Program-made: the position numbers and the translations under genes
Part shown: one piece after another, positions 31,081-38,236 of the stretch
Numbering within the stretch: the stretch's first letter is position 1
Layout: each line of letters starts with the position of its first letter
NCBI RefSeq assembly: GCF_900659615.1
Contig: NZ_CAACUY010000071.1
Span: forward strand, 1 to 38,236
Length of the DNA stretch: 38,236 bases
Origin: Actinomadura fibrosa
GTDB lineage: Bacteria > Actinomycetota > Actinomycetes > Streptosporangiales > Streptosporangiaceae
Direction of reading: 5' to 3'
Notes under the pieces: model-generated
Told to the model about the DNA's origin: nothing
What the model saw: the letters and a program-made list of their open reading frames with translations, nothing else
Database searches by the model: none

Positions 31081-31989
31081 ATGCGGGTGCTCCTGCACTA
31101 CGACATGGACCACGCGGAACCCGATCTGGACATCGTGAGCTGTTCGGAGCAGGACGACGCGCGGCTCGCCGAGCTGCTGCCGGACACCGAGGTCGTCTGG
31201 CACGTGCTGCGTCCGCTGACGGCCGCCGACATGGACCGGGCGCCGAAGCTGCGGCTGATCCAGAAGCTCGGCACCGGGGTCAACACGATCGACCTGGACG
31301 CCGCGGCCGAGCGCGGGATCGCGGTGGCGAACATGCCGGGCCGCAACGCGCAGGCGGTGGCGGAGACGAGCCTGCTGCTGATCCTCGCCGCGCTGCGCAG
31401 GCTGGTGACGTTCGACGCGCGGACGCGCGGCGGCGCGGGATGGCCCGCCGACCGGGCGCTGGTGGGCGGCGAGCTGCGCGGCCGGACGGTCGGGCTGCTC
31501 GGCGGCGGGGAGATCGCGGGGCTGCTGCGCGGGATGCTGGAGGCGGTCGGCGCGACCGTCGTCTACACCTCCCGGCGGCGCCGCGACGGCGATCCCGCGT
31601 GGCTGGAGCTGGACGATCTGCTGCGGGCCAGCGACGTGGTGTCCGTGCACGTCCCGCTGACGGAGGAGACGCACCATCTGCTGGACGCCGGGCGGCTGGC
31701 GCTGCTGCCGGAGGGCGCGATCGTGGTGAACACGGCGCGCGGCGCGGTGATCGACGAGGCGGCGCTGGTGGCGGCGCTGGAGTCCGGGCGTCTCGGCGGC
31801 GCGGGGCTGGACGTGTTCGAGGAGGAGCCGGTGGATCCGGGCAACCCGCTGCTCGCGCGGGACGACGTCGTGGTGATGCCGCACGTCGCGTGGCTGACCC
31901 GGGAGACGTGGGACCGGTACTTCGCGGTCGCGGCGGAGAACTGCCGCCGTCTGGCGCGGGGCGACGACCTGCTCCACCGCGTCCGCTGA
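31081..31989 (+). CDS. D-isomer-specific 2-hydroxyacid dehydrogenase
   Basis: The protein has 302 residues. The NAD-binding loop is LLGGGEIAG (141-146 for GGGEIA). The catalytic residues are R220 (NTARGAVID), E249 (FEEEPVDPGNPL) and H268 (MPHVAW), the usual Arg-Glu-His triad of phosphoglycerate, hydroxypyruvate and D-lactate dehydrogenases. The sequence LIQKLGTGVNTIDLDAA is also typical. It interconverts a 2-oxoacid and its D-2-hydroxyacid; the substrate is unknown. It is slightly short at the N-terminus compared with relatives of 310-320 residues. ATG 31081 begins MRVLLHYD. Confidence 0.92.
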   Translation: MRVLLHYDMDHAEPDLDIVSCSEQDDARLAELLPDTEVVWHVLRPLTAADMDRAPKLRLIQKLGTGVNTIDLDAAAERGIAVANMPGRNAQAVAETSLLLILAALRRLVTFDARTRGGAGWPADRALVGGELRGRTVGLLGGGEIAGLLRGMLEAVGATVVYTSRRRRDGDPAWLELDDLLRASDVVSVHVPLTEETHHLLDAGRLALLPEGAIVVNTARGAVIDEAALVAALESGRLGGAGLDVFEEEPVDPGNPLLARDDVVVMPHVAWLTRETWDRYFAVAAENCRRLARGDDLLHRVR

Positions 31990-31995
31990 TCGACC

Positions 31996-33093
31996 TCAGT
32001 TCGGCAGCAGGACGGGCTTGACGACCCTGCCGGACGCCGCGTCCGCCTCGGCCTGGTTGATCTGGTCGAGCGGGTAGGTCTGGATCAGCCGGTCGAACGG
32101 GAACCGGCCCTGCCGCCACAGCTCGATCATCCTCGGGATGAACGTGTGCGGGACGGCGTCGCCCTCGATGATGCCTTTGACGGTCCGTCCCATGAGCAGG
32201 AGGTTCGCGTCGAGCCGGTACTCCTTTGCGCCGACGCCGACGAGGCCGCAGACGCCGGTCGTGCGCAGGCAGGCGACGGCGGTGGACACGACCTCGGGGA
32301 CGGCGGTCGTGTCGAACGAGTACTGGACGCCCTCCCCGCCGGAGATCGCCCGGATCTGTCCCGCGATGTCGTCGTCCGCGCCGTTGAGGACATGGGTGGC
32401 GCCGAGCTCGCGGGCCAGGTCGAGCCGCGACGCGTGCAGGTCGACGGCGATGATCTGGGTGGCGCCGGCGACGCGGGCGGCCATCACCGCGGCGAGCCCG
32501 ACGGCGCCCGCGCCGAAGACCGCGATGCCGTCGCCGGCGCGGACGCCGAGCGAGATCAGCACGGACGCCGCGCCGGTCTGCACGCCGCAGCCGAGCGGGC
32601 CGAGCAGCTCCAGCGGCACGTCCGGGCGGACGGGGACGACGTTGCGCGGCGTGCCGAGCGCGTAGGTCGCGAACGACGACTGCCCGAACCACCGGTTGTG
32701 GACGGCCTCGCCGTCCGCGGCGGTGACGCGGGGCGTGCCGTCCAGGGGCGCGGCGACCATGTTGAGCGCCGCCATCCGCGGGCAGTTGCCGGGCAGCGCG
32801 GCGCGGCAGTTGTCGCAGGTCCCGCAGGAGTCGAACGACATGACGACGTGGTCGCCGGGGCTCAGGCCGGGAACGCCGGGGCCGACGGCCTCGACGGTGC
32901 CGGAGCCCTCGTGGCCGAGGATCACCGGCTTCGGGACGAGGTCGCCGGGCACGCGCCCGACCAGGTCGGTGTGGCACATCCCCACCCCGGCGATCCTGAC
33001 GACGACCTCGCCCGGTCCCGGGTCCCTGAGGTCGAGCGTCTCGATCGTGTAGGGCGCGTCGGCGGCGCGCAGTACCGCGGCGTCGATCCGCAT
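31996..33093 (-). CDS. Zinc-dependent NAD(P) alcohol dehydrogenase (MDR family)
   Basis: The protein has 365 residues. Catalytic zinc residues lie in MCHTDL and ILGHEGSGTVE. Four structural-zinc cysteines lie in SCGTCDNCRAALPGNC. The nucleotide-binding motif is VFGAGAVGLAA, followed by a VDLHASRL acid that fits NAD. The sequence resembles aryl or terpene alcohol dehydrogenases (a benzyl alcohol dehydrogenase-like branch). ATG 33093 has AAGGAG upstream and lies 10 bases after the P450 stop, so it is the last gene of the operon that starts at the acyl-CoA dehydrogenase. It could oxidise the alcohol made by the P450 to an aldehyde (inference). Confidence 0.93.
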   Translation of the reverse strand: MRIDAAVLRAADAPYTIETLDLRDPGPGEVVVRIAGVGMCHTDLVGRVPGDLVPKPVILGHEGSGTVEAVGPGVPGLSPGDHVVMSFDSCGTCDNCRAALPGNCPRMAALNMVAAPLDGTPRVTAADGEAVHNRWFGQSSFATYALGTPRNVVPVRPDVPLELLGPLGCGVQTGAASVLISLGVRAGDGIAVFGAGAVGLAAVMAARVAGATQIIAVDLHASRLDLARELGATHVLNGADDDIAGQIRAISGGEGVQYSFDTTAVPEVVSTAVACLRTTGVCGLVGVGAKEYRLDANLLLMGRTVKGIIEGDAVPHTFIPRMIELWRQGRFPFDRLIQTYPLDQINQAEADAASGRVVKPVLLPN

Positions 33094-33103
33094 CTTCGCT
33101 CCT

Positions 33104-34351
33104 TCACGCCAGGGAGTAGCGGACGGGCAGGCTCTTCAGGCCGCCGACGAACGTCGTCGCGATGTTCTCCGGCGTCCCGGCCGGCTCGATCGAGCGGAGG
33201 CGGGGCAGCAGCTCCTCGAAGAACGCGGCGACCTCGATGCGGGCCAGCGCGGCGCCGAGGCAGTAGTGCACGCCGAACCCGAACGCCAGGTGCTTGTTCG
33301 GGTCGCGTCCGACGTCGAAGCGGAACGGGTCGTCGAAGACGTCCTCGTCCCGGTTCGCGGACGGGTAGGACAGCAGCACCGACTCGCCCTCGCGGATCGT
33401 CGTGCCGCGCAGCTCGTAGTCGCGCGTCGCGGTCCGCATGAACTCCTTGACCGGTGTCACCCAGCGGATCATTTCGTCCACGGCGAGGGGCATCAGCGCG
33501 GGGTCGGCACGGAGCCGGTCGAGCTGGTCCGGGTGCTCGATCAGCGCCTGGAGGCCGCCCGCGATCGTCGCGCTGGTGGTGTCGTGCCCGGCGGTCGCGA
33601 CGATGACGTAGTAGGACGCGGTGTCGAAGTCGTTGAGCGGCTTCCCGTCGACCTCCGCGTTGGCGATGGCGGACGCGAGGTCGTCGGTCGGGTGCGCGCG
33701 GCGCGCCTCGGTGAGGTCCTTGAAGTAGGCGAAGAAGTCCATCAGGACCTCCAGCTTCTCCTCGTTGGACGCGCCGCGCTGAAGCTCGTCGTCGTCCCCG
33801 CCGAACAGCTCCTGCGTGAGCTTGAGCATCCGGTCGAAGTCGCTCTCCGGCAGCCCGAGCAGCGACAGGATCACGTACAGCGGGAAGTGCGCCGCGACCT
33901 GCCGGGCGAAGTCGCACTCGCCGCCGAACCCGACCATCCGGTCGACGTAGCGGCGGGCGAGCTCCCGCACCCGCGGTTCGAGGGCCCGCATCGCCCGCGG
34001 CCGGAACCAGTCGGCGCCGATCGCCCGGACCACGCGGTGGTCGGGGTCGTCCATGTGGACGAGGGTGCGCAGCGCGATGCCCTGCTCCGCGCGCGTCCGG
34101 TTCAGCTCGTCCATCTCCGCGGTCGCGAGGAGGGGGCGCGGAGCGTTGAGGAACAGGGTGTGCTCGCGCTCGATCTCCAGGACGTCGGCGTGCTTGGTGA
34201 CCGCCCAGAACGGGTTGTAGCCCGGCCCCTCGACGCGGTGCACGGGCGACTCGCGGCGCAGCAGCGCGCACGCCTCGTGCAGGCGCCGGTCGTCGGCGTA
34301 GGCCTTCGGGTCGGCGAGCGCCAGGCCCGCCTCGTCCACGGTCAGGGTCAT
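33104..34351 (-). CDS. Cytochrome P450
   Basis: The protein has 415 residues, normal for a soluble bacterial P450. The I-helix oxygen-binding motif AGHDTT is at 254-259, the ExxR pair at E293/R296 (EMIRW) and the haem loop FGFGVHYCLG at 357-366, with C364 as the haem ligand. The segment WVTPVKEFMRTATRD is reminiscent of the CYP125/142/124 group that hydroxylates terminal methyl groups of sterols and branched lipids, but the match is only from memory. No ferredoxin or reductase gene is near, so electrons must come from elsewhere. ATG 34351 has GAGGAG upstream. It lies in a catabolic operon between a crotonase and an alcohol dehydrogenase. Confidence 0.95.
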   Translation of the reverse strand: MTLTVDEAGLALADPKAYADDRRLHEACALLRRESPVHRVEGPGYNPFWAVTKHADVLEIEREHTLFLNAPRPLLATAEMDELNRTRAEQGIALRTLVHMDDPDHRVVRAIGADWFRPRAMRALEPRVRELARRYVDRMVGFGGECDFARQVAAHFPLYVILSLLGLPESDFDRMLKLTQELFGGDDDELQRGASNEEKLEVLMDFFAYFKDLTEARRAHPTDDLASAIANAEVDGKPLNDFDTASYYVIVATAGHDTTSATIAGGLQALIEHPDQLDRLRADPALMPLAVDEMIRWVTPVKEFMRTATRDYELRGTTIREGESVLLSYPSANRDEDVFDDPFRFDVGRDPNKHLAFGFGVHYCLGAALARIEVAAFFEELLPRLRSIEPAGTPENIATTFVGGLKSLPVRYSLA

Positions 34352-34404
34352 GCGGGCTCCTCGGTCGCGGTGGCCGTTCGCCAGAAGGAACGGTAAGAGC
34401 CCGC

Positions 34405-35190
34405 TTACGTCGGGTCAAACTCCCCGATGTCGCCGAACGTCCCGTGTCGCCCGCGCCCCTCGGCGAACCGCCTCGCGCCCGCGAGCGCCTCCTCCAGGGA
34501 GCCGATCCCGTGCCGGTACTCGGCGGCGAGCGCCGCCTCCTCGCTCCGGCCCTCGCCGTCCAGCACCGCCATCCGGTCGTTGCGCAGGCAGACCTGCGGG
34601 AACCGGGCGATCTCCGCGGCCAGCTCCTCGGCGGCCTCCCGCGACGTCCCCGCCGGGACGAGCCGGTTCGCGAGCCCGATGTCGAGGGCCTCCCGGGCAC
34701 CGACGGGCCGTCCGGTGAGGATCAGGTCGAGGGCGCGGGACGTCCCGATCAGCCGCGGCAGCCGGGACGTCCCGCCGTCCACGAGCGGGACGCCCCAGCG
34801 CCGGCAGAAGATCCCGAACGTCGCGTCCTCCTCCACGACCCGCAGGTCGCACCAGAGCGCCAGCTCCATGCCGCCCGCCACCGCGTACCCGGCGACCGCC
34901 GCGATCACCGGCTTGGACAGCCGCATCCGGGTGCAGCCGAGCGGCCCGTCGGCGGGCGGCGGATCGACCCGCGGGCTCCGGTCGGTGCCGATCGAGCCGA
35001 GATCGGCGCCCGCGCAGAACGTCCCGCCCTCGCCCCACAGCACCGCGACGCTCGCCGAGTCGTCCGCGTCGAACGCGCGGAACGCCGCGGCCAGCTCCGC
35101 CGCCATCGGCCCGTCCACCGCGTTCCGGACCTCCGGCCGCGACATGATCACAGTGGTGACGGGGCCGCGGCGTTCCGTCCGCACGGTCAT
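34405..35190 (-). CDS. Crotonase-fold enoyl-CoA hydratase family protein
   Basis: The protein has 261 residues from ATG 35190, which has GGAGGACGAGC upstream. The oxyanion segments are FCAGADLGSI and YAVAGGMELALWCDLRV. The glutamate equivalent to rat Glu144 is retained (GGMELA), but the one equivalent to Glu164 is replaced in FGIFCRRWGV. The enzyme therefore has only one of the two hydratase acids and may perform a variant crotonase reaction such as hydrolysis or isomerisation. It lies 19 bases after the acyl-CoA dehydrogenase stop and 53 bases before the P450 start, all in one direction. Confidence 0.9.
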   Translation of the reverse strand: MTVRTERRGPVTTVIMSRPEVRNAVDGPMAAELAAAFRAFDADDSASVAVLWGEGGTFCAGADLGSIGTDRSPRVDPPPADGPLGCTRMRLSKPVIAAVAGYAVAGGMELALWCDLRVVEEDATFGIFCRRWGVPLVDGGTSRLPRLIGTSRALDLILTGRPVGAREALDIGLANRLVPAGTSREAAEELAAEIARFPQVCLRNDRMAVLDGEGRSEEAALAAEYRHGIGSLEEALAGARRFAEGRGRHGTFGDIGEFDPT

Positions 35191-35209
35191 GCTCGTCCTC
35201 CTCCCGGGC

Positions 35210-36967
35210 TCAGCCGGAGAACGCGCCGCCGGCCAGCTCCTCGAAGCGCTCCAGGTCCTCCGCCGGGGCGTCGATCGCGTGCAGCGGGCCGCCGCCCTCC
35301 AACCGGGACCGAGCGTAGAGCCGGGCGACCAGCGCCTTGCGGCCGGCACCCGACTCGGACCGCTCCCACCCGGCATGCTCCAGCAGCAACGCCGCCGCGT
35401 ACACGTCCGCCATGAACTGCGCCAGCGGGAACAGGCGCGCCTCGGCCGTCGCCCGGTCCAGGCCGCGCCACCGCTCGATCGCCTTGCGCAGGTCCTCGAC
35501 GCGCTCCCGGACGAGCCCGGCCGTCGCGTCGTCGCCGCCCGGCGCCGCCTCCACGGCCGCGGCGAGCCGGTCGAGGAAAGGCTCGTGCGCGTCCTGCCGC
35601 TCGATCGCGCGCCGCACGTCCAGGCACAGGACGTTGTCGCCGCCCTCCCAGATCGGGTTGACCTGCGCGTCCCGCAGGATCCGCGCCACCGGCCACTGCT
35701 CGATGTAGCCGTTCCCGCCGTGGATCTCGATCGCGTCGCTCGCCGCCGTGACGCCGAGCCGCGCGGCCCGCAGCTTCACCAGCGCCGCGCCGATCCGCAG
35801 CCGCGGCCGCCCGAGGTAGCCGTCGAACACGAGCGCCTGGACGGCCTCGGTGTCCACGATCATCTCGGCGAGCTTGCGGCGCATCAGCGGCTGCCCGTCC
35901 AGCGGCGCGCCGAACGCCTCCCGCGCCCGCGCGTAGCAGAGCGACTCCACCAGCGACCGGCGCGCGCAGCCGAGGCCCATCATCGCGATGCCGAGCCGCG
36001 CGCCGTTCGTCAGCTCCATCATCCGCGCGAGCCCCCGGCCGTCGCCGCCCGCGCCCGCGCTGGACGCCGGGGCCAGCAGGAACGCCTCCGCGTCGGTGAA
36101 CTCGATCTCCGCCGACGCGACCGACCGGGTGCCGAGCTTGTCCTTGAGCCGCCGGATCCGGACGCCGTTGCGCGTCCCGTCCCGCCGCTCCCGCAGGACG
36201 AGGAACGGGGCGATGCCGCGGACGCCGTCCACCGCCCCCTCCGGCTTGGCCAGCACCACGTACGCCGACCCGTTCGCGTTGGACGCGAACCACTTGAAGC
36301 CGTTGAGCCGCCACGCGTCCCCGTCCGGCGACGCGGTCGACTCCAGCGCCCCGAGGTCGGAGCCGCCGGACCGCTCGGTGAGCATCTGCGCGGCCTCGCC
36401 GGAGAACTCCCCGGCCGCGAACAGCTCCCGGACCCGCGCCTTCACCTCGTCCGGCGCGAACGCCTCGGTCAGGCCGACGACCATGTCGCCGCCCGTCCCG
36501 AGGGCGCAGGCCATCCCGATGTCGGCCTGGTCGAGCAGGTAGCTCCAGGCGACGCCGAGCGGCGCCGGGTCCACCCCGGCCCGCCGCGCCTCCGCGACGA
36601 ACTCCGGCCGGGTGAACGACGTCGCCACGAGGTCCGCGCGGGCCGCCTCGAACGAGGGCGGCATGACGACCTCGCTGACGTCCCGCCCCCACCGGTCGTA
36701 CTTCTCCAGCCGCGGCGGGTTCCGGTCGGTCTCCTCGGCGCGTTCCGCGATGGGGCCGCCCATCAGCGCGCCCAGCTCGCGGAGCCGCGGCTCGGCCCAG
36801 CCGAACCCGTCCCCGAGGTGGCGCCGCATCAGGAACTTCAGCGTCGGGTCGCAGTCGTACCAGTTGCGTCCCACCGCTCCCTGGTAGCGCTCGGTCGCGT
36901 ACCGGCGGGCCTTGTCCGCGCCGCCGAACGGGAGCCGGTCGAACGGCTCGATGAGGTAGGAGGACAT
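35210..36967 (-). CDS. AidB-like acyl-CoA dehydrogenase
   Basis: The protein has 585 residues, clearly longer than the usual 380-400. An AidB-type N-terminal extension is seen (ERYQGAVGRNWYDCDPTLKFLMRRHL). The flavin and substrate segments AAQMLTERSGGSDLGALESTA, GFKWFASNA and the C-terminal DAIEIHGGNGYIEQWPVARILRDA and NPIWEGGDNVLCLDV are typical of acyl-CoA dehydrogenases. E. coli AidB has weak isovaleryl-CoA dehydrogenase activity and binds DNA, but operon context suggests a metabolic role here. There is no ribosome site before ATG 36967. A TAATGT -10 element (36979-36974) ends exactly seven bases before that A, so the mRNA is probably leaderless. It is the first gene of the operon. Confidence 0.92.
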   Translation of the reverse strand: MSSYLIEPFDRLPFGGADKARRYATERYQGAVGRNWYDCDPTLKFLMRRHLGDGFGWAEPRLRELGALMGGPIAERAEETDRNPPRLEKYDRWGRDVSEVVMPPSFEAARADLVATSFTRPEFVAEARRAGVDPAPLGVAWSYLLDQADIGMACALGTGGDMVVGLTEAFAPDEVKARVRELFAAGEFSGEAAQMLTERSGGSDLGALESTASPDGDAWRLNGFKWFASNANGSAYVVLAKPEGAVDGVRGIAPFLVLRERRDGTRNGVRIRRLKDKLGTRSVASAEIEFTDAEAFLLAPASSAGAGGDGRGLARMMELTNGARLGIAMMGLGCARRSLVESLCYARAREAFGAPLDGQPLMRRKLAEMIVDTEAVQALVFDGYLGRPRLRIGAALVKLRAARLGVTAASDAIEIHGGNGYIEQWPVARILRDAQVNPIWEGGDNVLCLDVRRAIERQDAHEPFLDRLAAAVEAAPGGDDATAGLVRERVEDLRKAIERWRGLDRATAEARLFPLAQFMADVYAAALLLEHAGWERSESGAGRKALVARLYARSRLEGGGPLHAIDAPAEDLERFEELAGGAFSG

Positions 36968-36973
36968 GCCCGA

Positions 36974-37011
36974 ACATTACACTTTCCGCTCACCCGACGA
37001 AAGTGTGTAAT
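36974..37011. promoter_or_regulatory. Overlapping divergent promoters with an inverted-repeat operator (PaaX candidate site)
   Basis: ACACTTTC (36979-36986) and GAAAGTGT (36999-37006) form a perfect 8-base inverted repeat with a 12-base spacer. It lies between the divergent acyl-CoA dehydrogenase and paaX-like genes. The left arm overlaps the -10 of the leaderless leftward promoter, and the right arm adjoins a TGTAAT -10-like element (37006-37011) for the rightward gene with TTTCCG 17 bases before it. One bound PaaX dimer could thus shut both promoters. Confidence 0.65.
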
Positions 37012-37068
37012 TCCCTCGCCGAACCCGCCCCGCCGGGGATCCCGCAGCGGGTAAGGTCCCGAGCAGTC

Positions 37069-37806
37069 ATGACCTCGCACACCCTGGAGCTCCGCCCGCT
37101 GACCGCCCGGTCGGTGGTGCTGAGCACGCTGCTGGGCGTCCACCCTCCCCGCCTCCCCGCCCGCTACCTCGTCCGCGTCGGCGAGCTGTTCGGCATCGCC
37201 GAGGGCACGATCCGGGTGGCGCTGTCCCGCATGGTGGCCTCCGGCGACCTCGTCCAGATCGACGGCATGTACGCCCTCACCGAGCGGCTGCTCGCCCGCC
37301 AGGCCCGCCAGGACGAGAGCCGCCTGCCCCCCACCCGCCCCTGGGACGGCGCCTGGGAGATCGCCGTCATCACCGCCGAGCGCCGTCCCGCGGCCGACCG
37401 CGCCGCCCTCCGCCAGGCGATGTCCGCGCTGCGCCTCGCCGAGCTGCGCGAGGGCACCTGGCTGCGGCCCGCCAACCTCACCCGCCCCCGGCCGGACCCG
37501 GTCGTCCGCCAGTGCACGTTCCTCACCGGCCGTCCCGAGGGCGACCCCGCCGCGCTCGCCGCGTCCCTCTGGGACCTCGACGGCTGGACGGCCTCGGCCC
37601 GCGCCCTGCGCGCCGCCCTCGACGAGGCCGCCACGATCGCCGAGCGGTTCACGCTGTCCGCGGCCGTCCTGCGCCACCTGCTGAACGACCCGCTCCTGCC
37701 ACCCGAACTCCTCCCGCCCGACTGGCCCGGCCCCGACCTGCGCGCCCGCTACGAAAGCTTCGAAACCGACTTCGAACACCTACTAACCGAACACGTCCTA
37801 CCCTGA
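37069..37806 (+). CDS. PaaX-family transcriptional regulator
   Basis: The protein has 245 residues, shorter than the 300 or so typical of E. coli PaaX but similar to actinobacterial members. The N-terminal winged helix (about 8-70) has TARSVVLSTLLGVHPPRLPARYLVRVGELFGIAEGTIRVALSRMVASGDL. The middle part has WDGAWEIAVITAERRPAADRAALRQAM, as in PaaX. PaaX represses phenylacetate catabolism and binds phenylacetyl-CoA. Here it is divergent from the acyl-CoA dehydrogenase/crotonase/P450/alcohol dehydrogenase operon, with no paa genes in view, so its effector is probably an acyl-CoA of that pathway (inference). ATG 37069 was chosen by fit to the family; the ribosome site is weak. Confidence 0.92.
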   Translation: MTSHTLELRPLTARSVVLSTLLGVHPPRLPARYLVRVGELFGIAEGTIRVALSRMVASGDLVQIDGMYALTERLLARQARQDESRLPPTRPWDGAWEIAVITAERRPAADRAALRQAMSALRLAELREGTWLRPANLTRPRPDPVVRQCTFLTGRPEGDPAALAASLWDLDGWTASARALRAALDEAATIAERFTLSAAVLRHLLNDPLLPPELLPPDWPGPDLRARYESFETDFEHLLTEHVLP

Positions 37807-37839
37807 CCACCGGCTCCCCGGCGCGGGCCGCCGCCGGGC

Positions 37840-38236
37840 TCAGGCGTCCGCGGCGCCGGGCGGATCCTTGACCGTGGCGGGCGGCAGCAGGGCGAGCACC
37901 TCCTCGACCGCCGCCGGGCCGCCGAGGGCGAGCACGGCGCGCTCGACCCCCTCGGGATCGAGGACGAGACCCTCGTGCAGGACGACCGTCACCCGCCCGA
38001 GCAGCGACTCCGCGTCGGCGGGGGCGTGCTGGCGGGAGTGCAGCGCGTCCAGCAACGGGTGGACGGTCTCGCCCGGCACGGCCTCCTTGAGCAGGATGTA
38101 GGCGAGGACGGCGGTAGCCCGCCCGCGCGCGGAGTCCGCCGCGCGGTAGTGCTCGTACGCCTCGCGCGCCAGCGCGACCGCCCGCGCGCCGTCCCGCGCG
38201 CGGGCCAGCGCGTGCGCGTTGACCGCCAGCGCGGCG
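37840..38236 (-). CDS. C-terminal part of a helical-repeat (TPR-like) protein, partial
   Basis: The reading frame is open from the window's right edge to the TGA at 37840, giving about 131 residues without a start. It reads as amphipathic helix pairs: ALAVNAHALARARDGARAVALAREAYEHYRAADSARGRATAVLAYIL, then a second set ending VEEVLALLPPATVKDPPGAADA. That pattern is typical of TPR-like or similar alpha-solenoid C-termini in large actinobacterial regulators. A GTG inside (38079) is not needed because the frame continues upstream. No function can be given from this fragment. Confidence 0.6.
   Translation of the reverse strand, partial: AALAVNAHALARARDGARAVALAREAYEHYRAADSARGRATAVLAYILLKEAVPGETVHPLLDALHSRQHAPADAESLLGRVTVVLHEGLVLDPEGVERAVLALGGPAAVEEVLALLPPATVKDPPGAADA

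Overview
The window is about 38 kb of very GC-rich DNA with strongly biased third codon positions, frequent GTG starts and many 1-4 base gene overlaps. A mycothiol S-conjugate amidase (mycothiol occurs in Actinomycetota), a PaaX regulator, actinobacterial-type two-component and MMPL genes, and at least two promoters that look leaderless all point to an actinomycete. A Streptosporangiales/Thermomonosporaceae (Actinomadura-like) host is my guess from the overall protein style; it is not proven. No rRNA, tRNA, CRISPR array, insertion sequence or prophage was seen. The region looks like chromosomal metabolic and regulatory DNA, with one cluster of short non-coding repeats.

Layout. 1-938 (-) is the start of a PEP/pyruvate-binding phosphotransferase that runs off the left edge. 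1146-1919 (+) is a crotonase-fold enzyme lacking both classical hydratase glutamates, convergent with a membrane-anchored coiled-coil protein (1894-2793 -). 2966-4887 (-) is a response regulator/histidine kinase pair, divergent from an MMPL transporter (5085-7280 +) across a perfect palindrome. 7360-9620 (+) is a DHA2 drug-efflux pump translationally coupled to mycothiol S-conjugate amidase, behind a 20+20 base inverted repeat that covers the promoter. Next come a small secreted protein, a Tat-type polysaccharide deacetylase and an orphan FetB-like permease.

11854-17396 is a D-amino-acid utilisation locus: iclR and ridA leftward, and a DSD1-like PLP deaminase, an N-acyl-D-amino-acid deacylase and a GntP permease rightward. 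The likely logic is import by GntP, deacylation, elimination of ammonia by the PLP enzyme, clean-up of the enamine by RidA, and control by IclR through overlapping TGCAAT palindromes. A TetR regulator, a GAF-LuxR regulator and two overlapping acyl-CoA synthetases follow (17484-22756 -).

22757-23271 has no gene and holds three copies of a ~70 base hairpin-forming repeat. It is followed by a secreted FG-GAP protein and a TetR regulator that is divergent from a two-gene unit made of a four-helix membrane protein and a lipoprotein solute-binding protein without an ABC transporter. A GNAT acetyltransferase, a CBM5/12-GH18 chitinase, a nitronate monooxygenase-like enzyme and a 2-hydroxyacid dehydrogenase complete this part.

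31996-36967 (-) is a compact catabolic operon: AidB-like acyl-CoA dehydrogenase, crotonase, cytochrome P450 and zinc alcohol dehydrogenase. It is divergent from a PaaX regulator (37069-37806 +) across an 8-base-arm inverted repeat overlapping an apparently leaderless promoter. The window ends in the C-terminal part of a helical-repeat protein (37840-38236 -).
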